A stretch of 49,464 nt of DNA. Source: CAZOKZ01 sp964580585. GTDB lineage: Bacteria > Sumerlaeota > Sumerlaeia > SLMS01 > JAHLLQ01. A model generated the notes under the pieces. The model worked only from the letters and a program-made list of their open reading frames with translations, was not told the origin of the DNA and made no database searches. Made by a program: the position numbers and the translations under genes. Numbering within the stretch: the stretch's first letter is position 1; each line of letters begins with the position of its first letter. The stretch lies in NCBI GenBank assembly GCA_964580585.1, contig CAZOKZ010000033.1, positions 1 to 49,464 of the forward strand, read 5' to 3'. This document shows, one piece after another, positions 16,901-24,416 of the stretch.

Positions 16901-17278
16901 GGTCCCGAGGATCAACGTTCCATCGGGCGTTCGTAAGTCGATATCGTAGTAGTCGTAATTGGCGCTGTATTCCTGGAAGCGCTGCTCGATGACTTTCAGT
17001 AAATCGTCATCGTGGGTGTCGCGCCATTCGAGAAAAGTTTTACGGACCAATCCCGTTGCGATGACCCGAGCATCGTCTTCCCGTTCCTGTCGCCATTCAT
17101 AAATCTGAAGCGATTTCAGTTCGCCGATGGTATGTAAATCGTCGATTCTTTCCTCGCGAATCCCATGGTACTGAAGTAAATAAACATACCACCCGCCAGC
17201 GATTAAAATAGCGGAAACCACCGCGATGAGTGTGATCAACATCCCGAGGGTGAAACGACGTATGGTTTCCTTTCCCAT
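13949..17278 (-). CDS. Hybrid sensor histidine kinase (periplasmic sensor, three PAS, HisKA, HATPase, receiver)
   Basis: A 1,109-residue membrane-bound sensor kinase. Transmembrane helices at about 12-34 and 300-319 enclose a periplasmic domain of about 265 residues, probably Cache-like. Three PAS domains follow (about 345-460, 472-590, 600-710). The HisKA motif GGVAHNFNNMLNVILGYTEL carries phospho-acceptor His741. The ATPase domain shows the N box with Asn853, G1 DTGCG and GTGLGLATVYGIV. A C-terminal receiver domain has the acidic pair in VEDE, phospho-acceptor Asp1032 in LLITDVVMPEMNG, and conserved Lys1082. This order is the NtrY/hybrid type that often passes phosphate to an HPt protein or detached regulator. 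No response regulator with an output domain is adjacent. GAGGA six bases upstream selects ATG 17278 over 17305. Confidence 0.93.
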   Translation of the reverse strand: MGKETIRRFTLGMLITLIAVVSAILIAGGWYVYLLQYHGIREERIDDLHTIGELKSLQIYEWRQEREDDARVIATGLVRKTFLEWRDTHDDDLLKVIEQRFQEYSANYDYYDIDLRTPDGTLILGTNQEFGDEQSEIKVLLAQSLAEKAVVFGDLMRCTISDRIHLDLAVPVLDNQDDPVAVIVIRTDPEIELYPLIESWPTSNETAETLLARRDGDNALLLNVLRHSAAPPLTTSIPLTKIDVPSVQAISGTVGIFDGLDYRNVPVMADIRPVPDSPWFMITKIDRDELLAEARFRGGLILILVALGIGLTSILAVYLRSRENERMKQAVIEAERGKRQVQEEARATLYSIGDGVIATDKQGIVTRMNPVAEQLTGWKESEARGKLLNEVFQIRHETTGAIVKSPVERVLKEGHIVGLANHTLLVAKDGKQIPIADSGAPIHDDNGAIAGVVLVFRDQTAERAAEAELQASREQFRRAVLNSPYPIMIHDEDGAIVQLSHSWCEISGYSEEELRTIGDWTERAFGERNQHDKEVIDQLYDADGSIYGGHYPIRTKSGELRIWEFSSSALGEMPDERRLVISMAKDVTERRKFEQENKILFEKMLDGFALHEIIRNESGAPIDYRFLRVNPAFESITGLNAEEIMGKTVLEVLPQTEKFWIEIYGQLVDDGEPIHFQHFSQTFDRYFEVTALRIGSNQFACFFTDVTERHRFEKEREVLQAQLLQAHKMESVGRLAGGVAHNFNNMLNVILGYTELSLEELDGSHPVKNNLEEIQNAAKRSAALTRQLLAFARKQTISPVVIDLNETIDGMLNMLERLIGENIELVWKPGEDLWQIEIDPSQIDQILANLAVNARDAIKETGNLTIETGNVTLDDDYCAENLGFIPGDFVTLSVSDTGCGIKKKNLEHIFEPFFTTKELGKGTGLGLATVYGIVKQNNGFVNIYSEEGEGTTVRIYLPRTKAELTTVQTSAQEEISFGNETILLVEDELGILGIASSILESHGYQVLTANTPMQALQLVENFDGKLDLLITDVVMPEMNGKQLKDQLIKTNPNMKVIYMSGYTANVIAHHGVLDAEIEFLQKPFSNKMLASKVREVLDRPEKGCSACSP

Positions 17279-17499
17279 TTTTTCCTCGAAGCGGACTGAC
17301 AGCAACTTTCTTCGTATAACCTACAACTAACTCAAATGATCGTATTTCAGCGGTGATTATACGTCAATCGTTATCGGGATTATCCTTATTTGGTTTCCGA
17401 CTCCTCCTGCATGGGTTCCAGGAATAAAAACGTGATGTTGCGCCCTGCCGTTTTTGCTTGGCGTCGAGACAAACACCTGCCTACACTTCGCCACCCTGT

Positions 17500-17586
17500 G
17501 CTCGGGTGGCGGAACTGGCAGACGCGTTGGACTTAAAATCCAATGGCCTTACGGTCGTACGGGTTCGATTCCCGTCCCGAGCACCA
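17500..17586 (+). tRNA. tRNA-Leu (anticodon UAA)
   Basis: A complete class II tRNA of 87 nt. The acceptor stem GCTCGGG pairs with CCCGAGC and is followed by discriminator A and an encoded CCA. The D-arm GCGGAACTGGCAGACGC is leucine-like. The anticodon stem TTGGA/TCCAA holds loop CTTAAAA with anticodon TAA. A long variable arm (about TGGCCTTACGGTCGT) and T-arm ACGGG-TTCGATT-CCCGT complete it. It reads UUA codons. Confidence 0.97.
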
Positions 17587-17723
17587 TGCTTTTCAGAACA
17601 TAATACCCCTCATACTTGATAAAACGATGCCGCTTGCAGCGCGGGGTGGAAAACTCTCTTGCCTTTGGCCTGTTTGTGTATGCTTATCCGATAAGTGTAA
17701 ATTTACTCGGTTGAGGGCTAACA

Positions 17724-18251
17724 ATGTCCCCGGTTCAGGTGTTGGAAGTAGTCTCAAACCTTTTCAATATTCTTGGTATCATAGCGGCAGTTTTCGGGGT
17801 TTACATCGGTGTGAAGGCCTACCGAGCTGAGCGTGAACGTGACCGGTTGGACCGCGAGTACGGTACTTTTGATGAGCTTGACGATAAATATGTGGAATTC
17901 ATGTATCGATGTGCCGATTATCCTCACCTTGATCTCTTCTCGGATCCCGCACCTCCCAACAGAGATATTACCGAGGACGATATCAGGGCGGAGAGAGCAT
18001 TATATGCGGTGTTGATCTCCATTTTCGAGCGTGCCCATTTGATGTTTTCTCGACCGGGAACAGAAGAGATCAGGAAACGGCAGTATCAGGGATGGGTTGA
18101 GTGCATGCGCAGCTATTGTTTGCGTCCTTCTTTTCTTCGTGAGTGGAGGAAGATCGGGCATCAATTTGATTCTGACTTTTACCGTAAAATGAATCGACTA
18201 ATTCGGGAAGAGAGAAAGAAATCTGCGGACACCCCCAAGCATTCAGGATGA
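17724..18251 (+). CDS. Hypothetical membrane-anchored protein
   Basis: A 175-residue protein with one N-terminal transmembrane helix (about 14-31, LFNILGIIAAVFGVYIGVKAY), then a charged stretch (RAERERDRLDREYG) and a helical, aromatic-containing cytoplasmic part with ADYPHLDLF and ALYAVLISIFERAHLMF. I do not recognise a family, although the architecture resembles small helical proteins with a membrane anchor found in accessory regions. GAGGG about eight bases before the ATG at 17724 supports the start. It sits 137 bases downstream of a tRNA gene, a common integration site, and is less GC-rich than the kinase gene. No integrase or attachment repeat is seen. Confidence 0.65.
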   Translation: MSPVQVLEVVSNLFNILGIIAAVFGVYIGVKAYRAERERDRLDREYGTFDELDDKYVEFMYRCADYPHLDLFSDPAPPNRDITEDDIRAERALYAVLISIFERAHLMFSRPGTEEIRKRQYQGWVECMRSYCLRPSFLREWRKIGHQFDSDFYRKMNRLIREERKKSADTPKHSG

Positions 18252-18308
18252 CGAACTTCGCATATCTCCAGTTGAGTCCTCCCGGTGGTGTCCGATCCGC
18301 CGCACCAC

Positions 18309-19424
18309 TTAGCTTTCAATCAATCTCACCGAATAAATCGGCGGCAGTTCCGCGCTCAGGCGCGTCCAATCGTCGCCGCCATTGTCGCTTACCCAGCACG
18401 AACCCGTGGTGCTTGCCATGATGAGCGTTTCACCTGTCGAGTCGATGTCGAGCCCGTGGCGGTAAACCAGGTGGAACGCGGGCGGATCGGGCAGGCCGGA
18501 AGAAAGCACTTCGAACGTTTGCCCGCCGTCCATCGTGCGCGAGACCACAAATCGGTTATCGACTGGCATACGGAATTCGTCTTTGATGCCCGGGGCGAAC
18601 CATGCCACGTCGGGATTTTTCGGATGTACGACGACGGCGAAACCAAAGTCGGACGGCACGGCGTTTTCGATCTGTTCCCAGTGGCCGCCGTTATTCGTTG
18701 AGCGAAAAATTCCCGCGTGATGTTGAATCCACAGCACGTCCGGCGCCGCCGGGCAACGCACCATGCGATGCGGGTCCTGGGTGTCGGGGTCGTTGGCCAT
18801 TTCCGGTGGAAAGTCTTTGTAACGCATACCAGCCGAGCGATTTTCCCACGTCGCGCCGTTATCGTCGCTGAACCACGCGCCGCCGCAAGAGAGCGCCACT
18901 GCCAGCCGACGCCGGTCGCGCGGGTCCACGCAAATGGAATGAATGCCCGGCCAATCGTATCCGCCGCCCGCCCACTTGGCGCGTTCGGGGCGATTCCACA
19001 GCGATTCGATCAATTGCCACGAATCGCCCTGATCGTATGAAACGAATAACCCGCCTGGCGCCGTGCCGCACCAAAGCTGGCCTTCTTTTTCACCCGTTTC
19101 CAACGACCAGATCAGTTGTAACGACCACGGAATCGGCACCTTGCGATTGGGATCGATAATATCCGGCACGTCGTCGGGTTTGGGGGGATACGCGGGAACG
19201 GCGATTTCCTCCCATGTCGCGCCACCGTCCTTCGAGCGATGCAGCTTCTGCCCCCAGTGCCCGTGGTTGATGGCCGCGTAATGATAATCGCTCCGTGGAT
19301 CGTGCAGCGTCATTGAAATCGGCGCGCCTTTGAAATGCAACACTTCGTCCAGCCGCCAACCGGCGTTCGTTTTGCGCGCCACCAGCAAACCTTTGCGCGT
19401 GGCGATATGAGCGGAAAGAGTCAT
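18309..19424 (-). CDS. BNR/Asp-box repeat beta-propeller protein (sialidase-fold-like)
   Basis: A 371-residue cytoplasmic-looking protein without a signal peptide. Asp-box motifs recur along its length: SKDGGATWEE, SYDQGDSWQL, SDDNGATWEN, STNNGGHWEQ, TMDGGQTFEV and SDNGGDDWTR. Their even spacing supports a six- or seven-bladed propeller. Annotation pipelines often call such proteins exo-alpha-sialidases, but the Arg triad and Tyr nucleophile of true sialidases cannot be confirmed here, so enzymatic activity is doubtful. The gene starts 29 bases after the MoaD-like gene on the same strand. The same pairing is, as I recall, widespread, which suggests a joint role that is not glycan hydrolysis. 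Confidence 0.85.
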   Translation of the reverse strand: MTLSAHIATRKGLLVARKTNAGWRLDEVLHFKGAPISMTLHDPRSDYHYAAINHGHWGQKLHRSKDGGATWEEIAVPAYPPKPDDVPDIIDPNRKVPIPWSLQLIWSLETGEKEGQLWCGTAPGGLFVSYDQGDSWQLIESLWNRPERAKWAGGGYDWPGIHSICVDPRDRRRLAVALSCGGAWFSDDNGATWENRSAGMRYKDFPPEMANDPDTQDPHRMVRCPAAPDVLWIQHHAGIFRSTNNGGHWEQIENAVPSDFGFAVVVHPKNPDVAWFAPGIKDEFRMPVDNRFVVSRTMDGGQTFEVLSSGLPDPPAFHLVYRHGLDIDSTGETLIMASTTGSCWVSDNGGDDWTRLSAELPPIYSVRLIES

Positions 19425-19453
19425 CGGGGGAACTCCTTGGGGGATTTGGGCGG

Positions 19454-19732
19454 TTAACCGCCAGACAATGCTTGCATGATGTAGATTTCAGATGTGGGTG
19501 AAACCGGATCGCGTTGAGTGTCGCGGTCTTCGATGGCTTCGTTGTTGGCGAAAATCGTGACGTGTTTTCGCACCGCGCCCTGGTCGTCGAGCACATAACC
19601 ACGCAACGTCGGACACGCGTCAAAGGCGGCGTCGAGCGCTTCGCGCACCGTTGTGCCGGGGACGGAGAACTCTTCGGCGGCTACCAACCGCCGCAACGGG
19701 GGAGCAAGACGAACAACGGGCATTGAGATCAT
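19454..19732 (-). CDS. MoaD/ThiS-like ubiquitin-fold sulfur-carrier protein
   Basis: A 92-residue protein of the beta-grasp fold that ends in Gly-Gly (MQALSGG), the terminus that MoaD and ThiS proteins use to form an acyl adenylate and thiocarboxylate. The interior pattern VREALDAAFDACPTLRGYVL, then HVTIFANNEAIEDRD and SEIYIMQALSGG matches the family. No molybdopterin or thiamine genes are close. The only same-strand partner is the BNR propeller gene directly downstream. The start may be ATG 19732 or, with a GGATGA sequence five bases ahead, ATG 19723. Whether it donates sulfur or tags another molecule is unknown. Confidence 0.85.
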   Translation of the reverse strand: MISMPVVRLAPPLRRLVAAEEFSVPGTTVREALDAAFDACPTLRGYVLDDQGAVRKHVTIFANNEAIEDRDTQRDPVSPTSEIYIMQALSGG

Positions 19733-19957
19733 CCAGGATACTTTGTCGAGCGTCGGGAGTGTGGAAAGAGAAACGGTTTTTGGTCAAGCGAAGAGATGAA
19801 ATGCGATTGCAAAAGTGCACCCCAGCGCATACAATACTATTAAATATATGGCTACGGGTAGTCTGTACTGGGAAATCTGATTGTCTTTTAGAGATCAAGC
19901 TAAGTAAATTTCTCCTCGTAATTAAGTCTGTGGAAACTGAGAGTAAATGAGGACGAC

Positions 19958-20296
19958 ATGCAAGCAAATAATCAAAACATTCCCAACGATATTTTAAGGG
20001 AAGCTCAATCTTTGGCAAAAGCAAATGTTCAAGCCGAAGCGCAAATAACGGAAATCTATTTGGCACCCTCTGATGATAAGGTCTTATTGGTAGAAGTCGA
20101 TCCAACCGCAATCCCAAATGATGAATTGGGAGCAATACCGATGTATTTCGATCCTGAACCAGAAGCAGGTTACCATTTTTATTCTGGAATTGTCATGGTT
20201 ACTCCTGAGGAGAAAGAAAACAGGATCAAACTTCCAAATGGGTGGGGGGACTGGGATCAACTTATCCCATTGAATCTGGAAAGGGAAGCGACGTGA
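19958..20296 (+). CDS. Small hypothetical protein, first gene of a coupled pair
   Basis: A 112-residue acidic protein without signal or membrane segment. It has an N-terminal helix (DILREAQSLAKANVQAEAQ), a strand pair ITEIYLAP/KVLLVEVD and a C-terminal part rich in aromatic residues (GYHFYSGIVMV, GWGDWDQLIPL). I do not recognise the family. AGGA about six bases before the ATG at 19958 supports the start. Its TGA stop shares its last base with the ATG of the next gene (TGATG), a sign of translational coupling and of proteins that work together. The region is A+T-rich compared with neighbours, which suggests horizontal acquisition. Confidence 0.7.
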   Translation: MQANNQNIPNDILREAQSLAKANVQAEAQITEIYLAPSDDKVLLVEVDPTAIPNDELGAIPMYFDPEPEAGYHFYSGIVMVTPEEKENRIKLPNGWGDWDQLIPLNLEREAT

Positions 20297-20802
20297 TGCA
20301 CAATTGGCGTACTGCATTTTTACATCAGGCCGCTTCTGACTATAGGATGTTCAAGCGATGTCGAAAAATACCTACTATTGAAAGTTGTCATGCTGCACAC
20401 TATTTGCAAATGGCGAGTGAAAAAACAGCAAAAAGCTTAATGACTTTGGGAGTAGAGCAACCACGCCCAGTGCATCAGGCGATGACTATTTTTATCAAAA
20501 GAGCCAAACAAAATCTACGGATGCGACACAGATGGCCTGGAGGGGAAAAAGCATTCTATGCTAACATAGATGGATTGGGTGGTTTTATTGCGAACATTGA
20601 AAAATGGGCGCCAGAAAGTTCCGCCACTATGCCAAATCCCGAGTACCCCTGGTGTTCAGTTTCTTCCACTCAAGTATGCGTTCCCATGAATTATAGGTTT
20701 ATTGAATTAAGTCGCGAGAATGCACCGTTGCTCAAGAAATATCTCAAGTTTCTGGAGATATTATTCTCTGCTCATGGAATCGATGTTTCCATCGATGAAT
20801 AA
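20296..20802 (+). CDS. HEPN-like helical protein, second gene of a coupled pair
   Basis: A 168-residue protein starting at the ATG that overlaps the previous stop. The first 80 residues follow the HEPN pattern: a helix LHQAASDYRMFKRCRK, then CHAAHYLQMASEKTAKSLMT, the usual helix in which a nucleotidyltransferase or RNase partner surface lies, then PVHQAMTIFIKRA. The second half contains NPEYPWCS, a motif that I recall from a widespread family of uncharacterised proteins. HEPN proteins are often RNases with an R-x4-6-H site; a clean match is not obvious, so catalysis is uncertain. With its partner it could be a toxin-antitoxin-like or stress module. This is inference from architecture only. 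Confidence 0.6.
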   Translation: MHNWRTAFLHQAASDYRMFKRCRKIPTIESCHAAHYLQMASEKTAKSLMTLGVEQPRPVHQAMTIFIKRAKQNLRMRHRWPGGEKAFYANIDGLGGFIANIEKWAPESSATMPNPEYPWCSVSSTQVCVPMNYRFIELSRENAPLLKKYLKFLEILFSAHGIDVSIDE

Positions 20803-20823
20803 TAACCTTGGTCCCATATCCTG

Positions 20824-22521
20824 TCAATCCGACCCAATCGTCTTACCGTTCGTATGCAGCCGGTTTACCCCTTTTGCGATACGGCGGGCGGATTGAAATA
20901 AACGCCGGTACGTTTCGATCAACTCGGTTTCCACGCGGTAGGTCGGTACGCGGTTGGGTTCACGCGCGCCGAGGCGTTTTAATATCCGTCCGCGTGCCTG
21001 GTTGACCAGTATGCGAACGTCCTCTTTGGCCTCGATCACTTGCGCGGCACGTTTAGCGTCGCCTGCCTCAAGCGCCGCGACGGTTTCTTCCGTCGCCCAC
21101 AGAACGCGGTCAATCAACGGCGCCAGCACTTCCTGCGTCCCCGGGCTGACGGTGATTTCTTCCTGGATAATTTCTCGTCCGATGGTGACGAGGTTCGTTT
21201 CGATCAAATCGCCAAGTGTTTCCAATTCGTTTGCCATGCCGACTAATCGTTGCAGTTCTAAACTCTGCGTCGTCGTGAGTGATTGCTGTGCCAGACGACT
21301 CAGGTAGGGGAGGATCGCGCCGTGCAGCGTATCCACGTTATCGTCCAGGGCTTCCAATGATTCGAGCGGTTGCTCTTTGGCGGAGAGCACTGCCCTTGGC
21401 GCTTCGTGAATCATGCGCAATGCGTACTCGCCCATGTGGGCCAACTCGCGCCGCACGTTTTCAAGGGCCACGTCGGGCGCGTGCAGGAATTCTTCGCCCA
21501 GGTACTTCGGGCGTACGATACCATTGGCGGCGGGCGCGCGTTCGGGCACCAGGCGTTCGACCAATCGCGCGTACGGGTGCGTGAAGGGCAGCACCACCAG
21601 CATGTTAATTACGTTGAAAATGGTGTGCGCGTTAGCCAGTTGGCGTGGGGCTTCGGCGGCAAGGCGGTCCATGCCTTCCAGGTGAGGCGCGGCGGGGGAA
21701 ACCGCGGTGGCAATCTCGCCCAAAGACGGAATGAACGCCACCCAGGCGATTGCGCCAATCAAGTTAAATAACACATGCGCCACGGCGGCTTGAAGGGCCG
21801 CGCGCGATTTGCCGATTGTCGCCAGCATTGCGGTCGCGCACGTGCCGATGTTTGCACCGAGAATGAGAGCGATGCCTGCGTCGAGCGAGACGACGCCTTG
21901 CCCGGCCAGCACAATTACAATGCCCGTCGTCGCGCCGGAACTTTGCACAATCGCCGTGAAAATTGCACCCACTGCAATGCCCCACACCGGATTCGCCATG
22001 CTCGCCATCGTGTTGAGAAACGGTTCGTAGGTGCGTAACGGGCGCGTCGCATCGCTCATGGCGCCCATGCCTAAAAATAACATCCCCAGCCCAAGCACGA
22101 GCAGCCCGTATTGGCTGAGCCAATTGCGCCGTGCCAGCGAATGCAGCGCAAATCCCGCCGCGATCATCCCGAGCGCCCAGTCGGTGACTTTGAACGCGAT
22201 GATTTGCGCTGTAAATGTCGAGCCGATGTTCGCGCCGAGAATAATGCCGATCGATTGGTGAAGTGTCATCAATCCCGCCGAGATAAACCCGACGATCAGC
22301 ACGGTGGTGACCGACGACGATTGCACCGCGCCTGTCACGACAATGCCTGTCAAGGCGCCGCGAATCGGTGTGCCTGTCACGCGCGAGAGCAACTTCTTCA
22401 TCCCGCGCCCTGCCACGGCTTTCATCGCGCCGGTCAACTGCTGCATGCCGAGTAAAAACAATGCGAGTCCGCCCAGCAGGCCGGTAAGTAGCGTTACCAT
22501 GTTCAGCGAATCGGCAGGCAT
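20824..22521 (-). CDS. Na+/phosphate cotransporter (NptA/YjbB family) with PhoU-like C-terminal domain
   Basis: A 565-residue membrane protein. The transporter half contains the two inverted-repeat motifs GAVQSSSVTTVLIVG and AIVQSSGATTGIVIV that carry the QSS signature of Na/Pi cotransporters, each followed by a glycine-rich LGANIG motif and with about nine hydrophobic segments in total. The last 200 residues are helical and PhoU-like (LERLVGMANELETLGDLIE-type pattern), as in bacterial YjbB proteins. It moves phosphate with sodium, possibly as an exporter. There is no pst/pho gene nearby. GGAGGA lies about a dozen bases before the ATG at 22521; an internal start at residue 8 is possible. Confidence 0.92.
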   Translation of the reverse strand: MPADSLNMVTLLTGLLGGLALFLLGMQQLTGAMKAVAGRGMKKLLSRVTGTPIRGALTGIVVTGAVQSSSVTTVLIVGFISAGLMTLHQSIGIILGANIGSTFTAQIIAFKVTDWALGMIAAGFALHSLARRNWLSQYGLLVLGLGMLFLGMGAMSDATRPLRTYEPFLNTMASMANPVWGIAVGAIFTAIVQSSGATTGIVIVLAGQGVVSLDAGIALILGANIGTCATAMLATIGKSRAALQAAVAHVLFNLIGAIAWVAFIPSLGEIATAVSPAAPHLEGMDRLAAEAPRQLANAHTIFNVINMLVVLPFTHPYARLVERLVPERAPAANGIVRPKYLGEEFLHAPDVALENVRRELAHMGEYALRMIHEAPRAVLSAKEQPLESLEALDDNVDTLHGAILPYLSRLAQQSLTTTQSLELQRLVGMANELETLGDLIETNLVTIGREIIQEEITVSPGTQEVLAPLIDRVLWATEETVAALEAGDAKRAAQVIEAKEDVRILVNQARGRILKRLGAREPNRVPTYRVETELIETYRRLFQSARRIAKGVNRLHTNGKTIGSD

Positions 22522-22698
22522 GCGATGTGTGAAGTCTCCTCCGATGAACTCTGGTGCTTTATAATGAATTTGGCGATCATTGGCAAGGTGTGATTGAAGA
22601 GACGTCGAAGATTATTGGAGATGCTGCGCAATTCTGCTTGCAAAGCACGGATGGTTCGATAGGCTACAAAACTTACCTGTCGAAGGGAGGAGCGGATA

Positions 22699-23613
22699 AT
22701 GTTCAGCTATCCGATTGGGACGAAAGTAATACTCATTGCGCCAGTTGTTCTCGATGGCCAGGCGCTCGAACCCGGTTTGATTGGGAAAATTACCTCGGAT
22801 GAACGGGCTGCCGAGGACGTGTATCGTGTGTGTTTGAGCAACGATGCCGAGCTCGACCTGCATCTGAACGAATTTAAGGTACTCGCTGAGTTTCAACGTG
22901 CAACGATTGGTACGGGCGAACGTTCGTACGAGTTTTCCGAATGGGAACCCTTTATCGAGTTTCGATGCGTGGTAGGATCGCGCGCCTATGGTCTCGAGAT
23001 GGAGGGATCGGATACCGACGTGCGTGGGTTTTATTTGCCGCCTGCTGATCGACATTGGTCGCTTGGCGGCGTGCCGGACCAACTGGTCGATGACGAGCGG
23101 CAGGAATGTTTCTGGGAGTTTCAGAAGTTCCTCGAACTCGCGCTCAAGGCTAATCCGAACGTGCTCGAATGTTTGAATTCGCCGATGGTGCTGCAATGCG
23201 GGCCGGTGGCCGCACGCGTGATGGAAAATCGCCCGGCATTTTTATCTAAAATGGTATTTCAAACGTACAGTCATTATGTCATGTCGCAGTTTCACCGAAT
23301 GAAGAAACGCATGGAAAAACACGGTGATCCGAATTGGAAGCACGCCATGCACCTGATTCGATTATTGTATTCGGGGACGGAGTTGCTCAAAGACGGAATT
23401 GTGCATGTTAACGTGGACGAAATCCGCAAACCATTGCTCGAAATCAAACGAGGCGAATGGTCGTTCGATCAAGTTAATGAATGGCGTATCCGTCTGCAGA
23501 AAGAGTTTGAACACGAATTTTCGCGAACGTCGTTGCCGGACCAGCCGGATGTGGAAACCGTAAATAAAATCCTTGTGTGGGGACGGAGAAAAATGGCGGA
23601 GGTGAAAGGATGA
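22699..23613 (+). CDS. Nucleotidyltransferase-domain protein (COG3541-like) with extra N-terminal domain
   Basis: A 304-residue protein. Residues 1-70 form a small beta-rich module (IGTKVILIAPVVLDGQALEP, GLIGKITSDE, YRVCLSND) similar in look to SH3-like caps. From about residue 85 a Pol-beta-type nucleotidyltransferase domain follows: RCVVGSRAYGLEMEGSDTDV, in which GS and the Asp of SDTDV are the catalytic signature, then GFYLPP. The rest is helical (ECFWEFQKFLELALKANPNV). GGAGG eight bases before the ATG at 22699 supports the start. Its stop overlaps the start of the next gene, also a nucleotidyltransferase, by four bases (ATGA), so the two proteins are coupled and probably interact. The substrate is unknown. 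Confidence 0.85.
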   Translation: MFSYPIGTKVILIAPVVLDGQALEPGLIGKITSDERAAEDVYRVCLSNDAELDLHLNEFKVLAEFQRATIGTGERSYEFSEWEPFIEFRCVVGSRAYGLEMEGSDTDVRGFYLPPADRHWSLGGVPDQLVDDERQECFWEFQKFLELALKANPNVLECLNSPMVLQCGPVAARVMENRPAFLSKMVFQTYSHYVMSQFHRMKKRMEKHGDPNWKHAMHLIRLLYSGTELLKDGIVHVNVDEIRKPLLEIKRGEWSFDQVNEWRIRLQKEFEHEFSRTSLPDQPDVETVNKILVWGRRKMAEVKG

Positions 23614-24374
23614 TGACCACTCAATTACCGGAGAAAATCCGGAAAGAAATCGATGGAATCCAGCGGCCGGTGGTGTTTCTTGCCCTTAGCGGCTCGCATC
23701 GTTTCGGCTTTGCGTCGCCCGATTCCGATTGGGATATTCGCGGCACATTTTTGCTGACGTTGGAAGAAGCCATCAGCTTGTACAAGCCGGATGACGAAAT
23801 CAACCGATTGGACAAAGAGCCGCCGGAATTGGATTTGGTGCTTTGGGAATTGCAAAAAATGTGCGAGCTTTTGCTTAAGAAAAACGGCAATGTGCTCGAG
23901 CAGATTTTTTCGCCCCTGGTAATCAAAACCAGTTCGGCGCACGAAGAACTGCGCGAAATTGCACGCGATTGTGTGACGCGGCATCACGTCCAGCACTATC
24001 GTGGATTTTTTCTAACGCAGTGGAAGTTGCTGACGAAAGAATCGCCCGTGCGAATCAAACCGTTGCTTTACGCATATCGAACGTTGCTGACAGGTGTTCA
24101 CTTAATGCGTACGGGAGAAGTGGAAGCCAACCTCGAAACACTTGCGCAAATTTATGGCTACGAATATTTGCTCGCGTGGATCGAGGAAAAGCGAACGGGG
24201 ACGGAGCAAGGCACGAACGATGCCGTTGATGTGGAGTTTCATGAACGTCAACTTCTCGAACTCGAGAAGCGTATGCTGCGCGAATCGGACGAATCGGGAC
24301 TACCCGACAAACCTAATGGTAAGGCAGCGTTGAACGATTGGTATCTTCGTCTTCGACTTAATGGCCTCACTTAA
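23610..24374 (+). CDS. Second nucleotidyltransferase-domain protein of a coupled pair
   Basis: A 254-residue paralogue of its upstream neighbour without the N-terminal cap. The nucleotidyltransferase motif reads VFLALSGSHRFGFASPDSDW then DIRGTFLLTLEE. The middle shares the pattern LWELQKMCELLLKKNGNVLE with FWEFQKFLELALKANPNVLE of the first protein, and ends in the same way (SGLPDKPN against TSLPDQPD). The start is ATG 23610 or 23613; both lie just after GGAGGTGA. The pair ends at a strong bidirectional terminator at 24380. Two paralogous nucleotidyltransferases encoded together suggest a heteromeric enzyme that modifies RNA, protein or a small molecule. I cannot narrow this further. Confidence 0.85.
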   Translation: MMTTQLPEKIRKEIDGIQRPVVFLALSGSHRFGFASPDSDWDIRGTFLLTLEEAISLYKPDDEINRLDKEPPELDLVLWELQKMCELLLKKNGNVLEQIFSPLVIKTSSAHEELREIARDCVTRHHVQHYRGFFLTQWKLLTKESPVRIKPLLYAYRTLLTGVHLMRTGEVEANLETLAQIYGYEYLLAWIEEKRTGTEQGTNDAVDVEFHERQLLELEKRMLRESDESGLPDKPNGKAALNDWYLRLRLNGLT

Positions 24375-24379
24375 AATCG

Positions 24380-24416
24380 CGAGGCGCCGGGTTACACTGG
24401 CGCCTCGAACATTTTT
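24380..24416. terminator. Bidirectional terminator overlapping the end of the GCS2-type ligase gene
   Basis: A perfect 9-bp inverted repeat, CGAGGCGCC with GGCGCCTCG, precedes AACATTTTT on the plus strand; the minus strand reading ends in CGATTTTAA. It closes the nucleotidyltransferase pair (plus) and the ligase operon (minus). Its right arm encodes the last residues and its loop the stop codon of the ligase gene. Confidence 0.85.
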
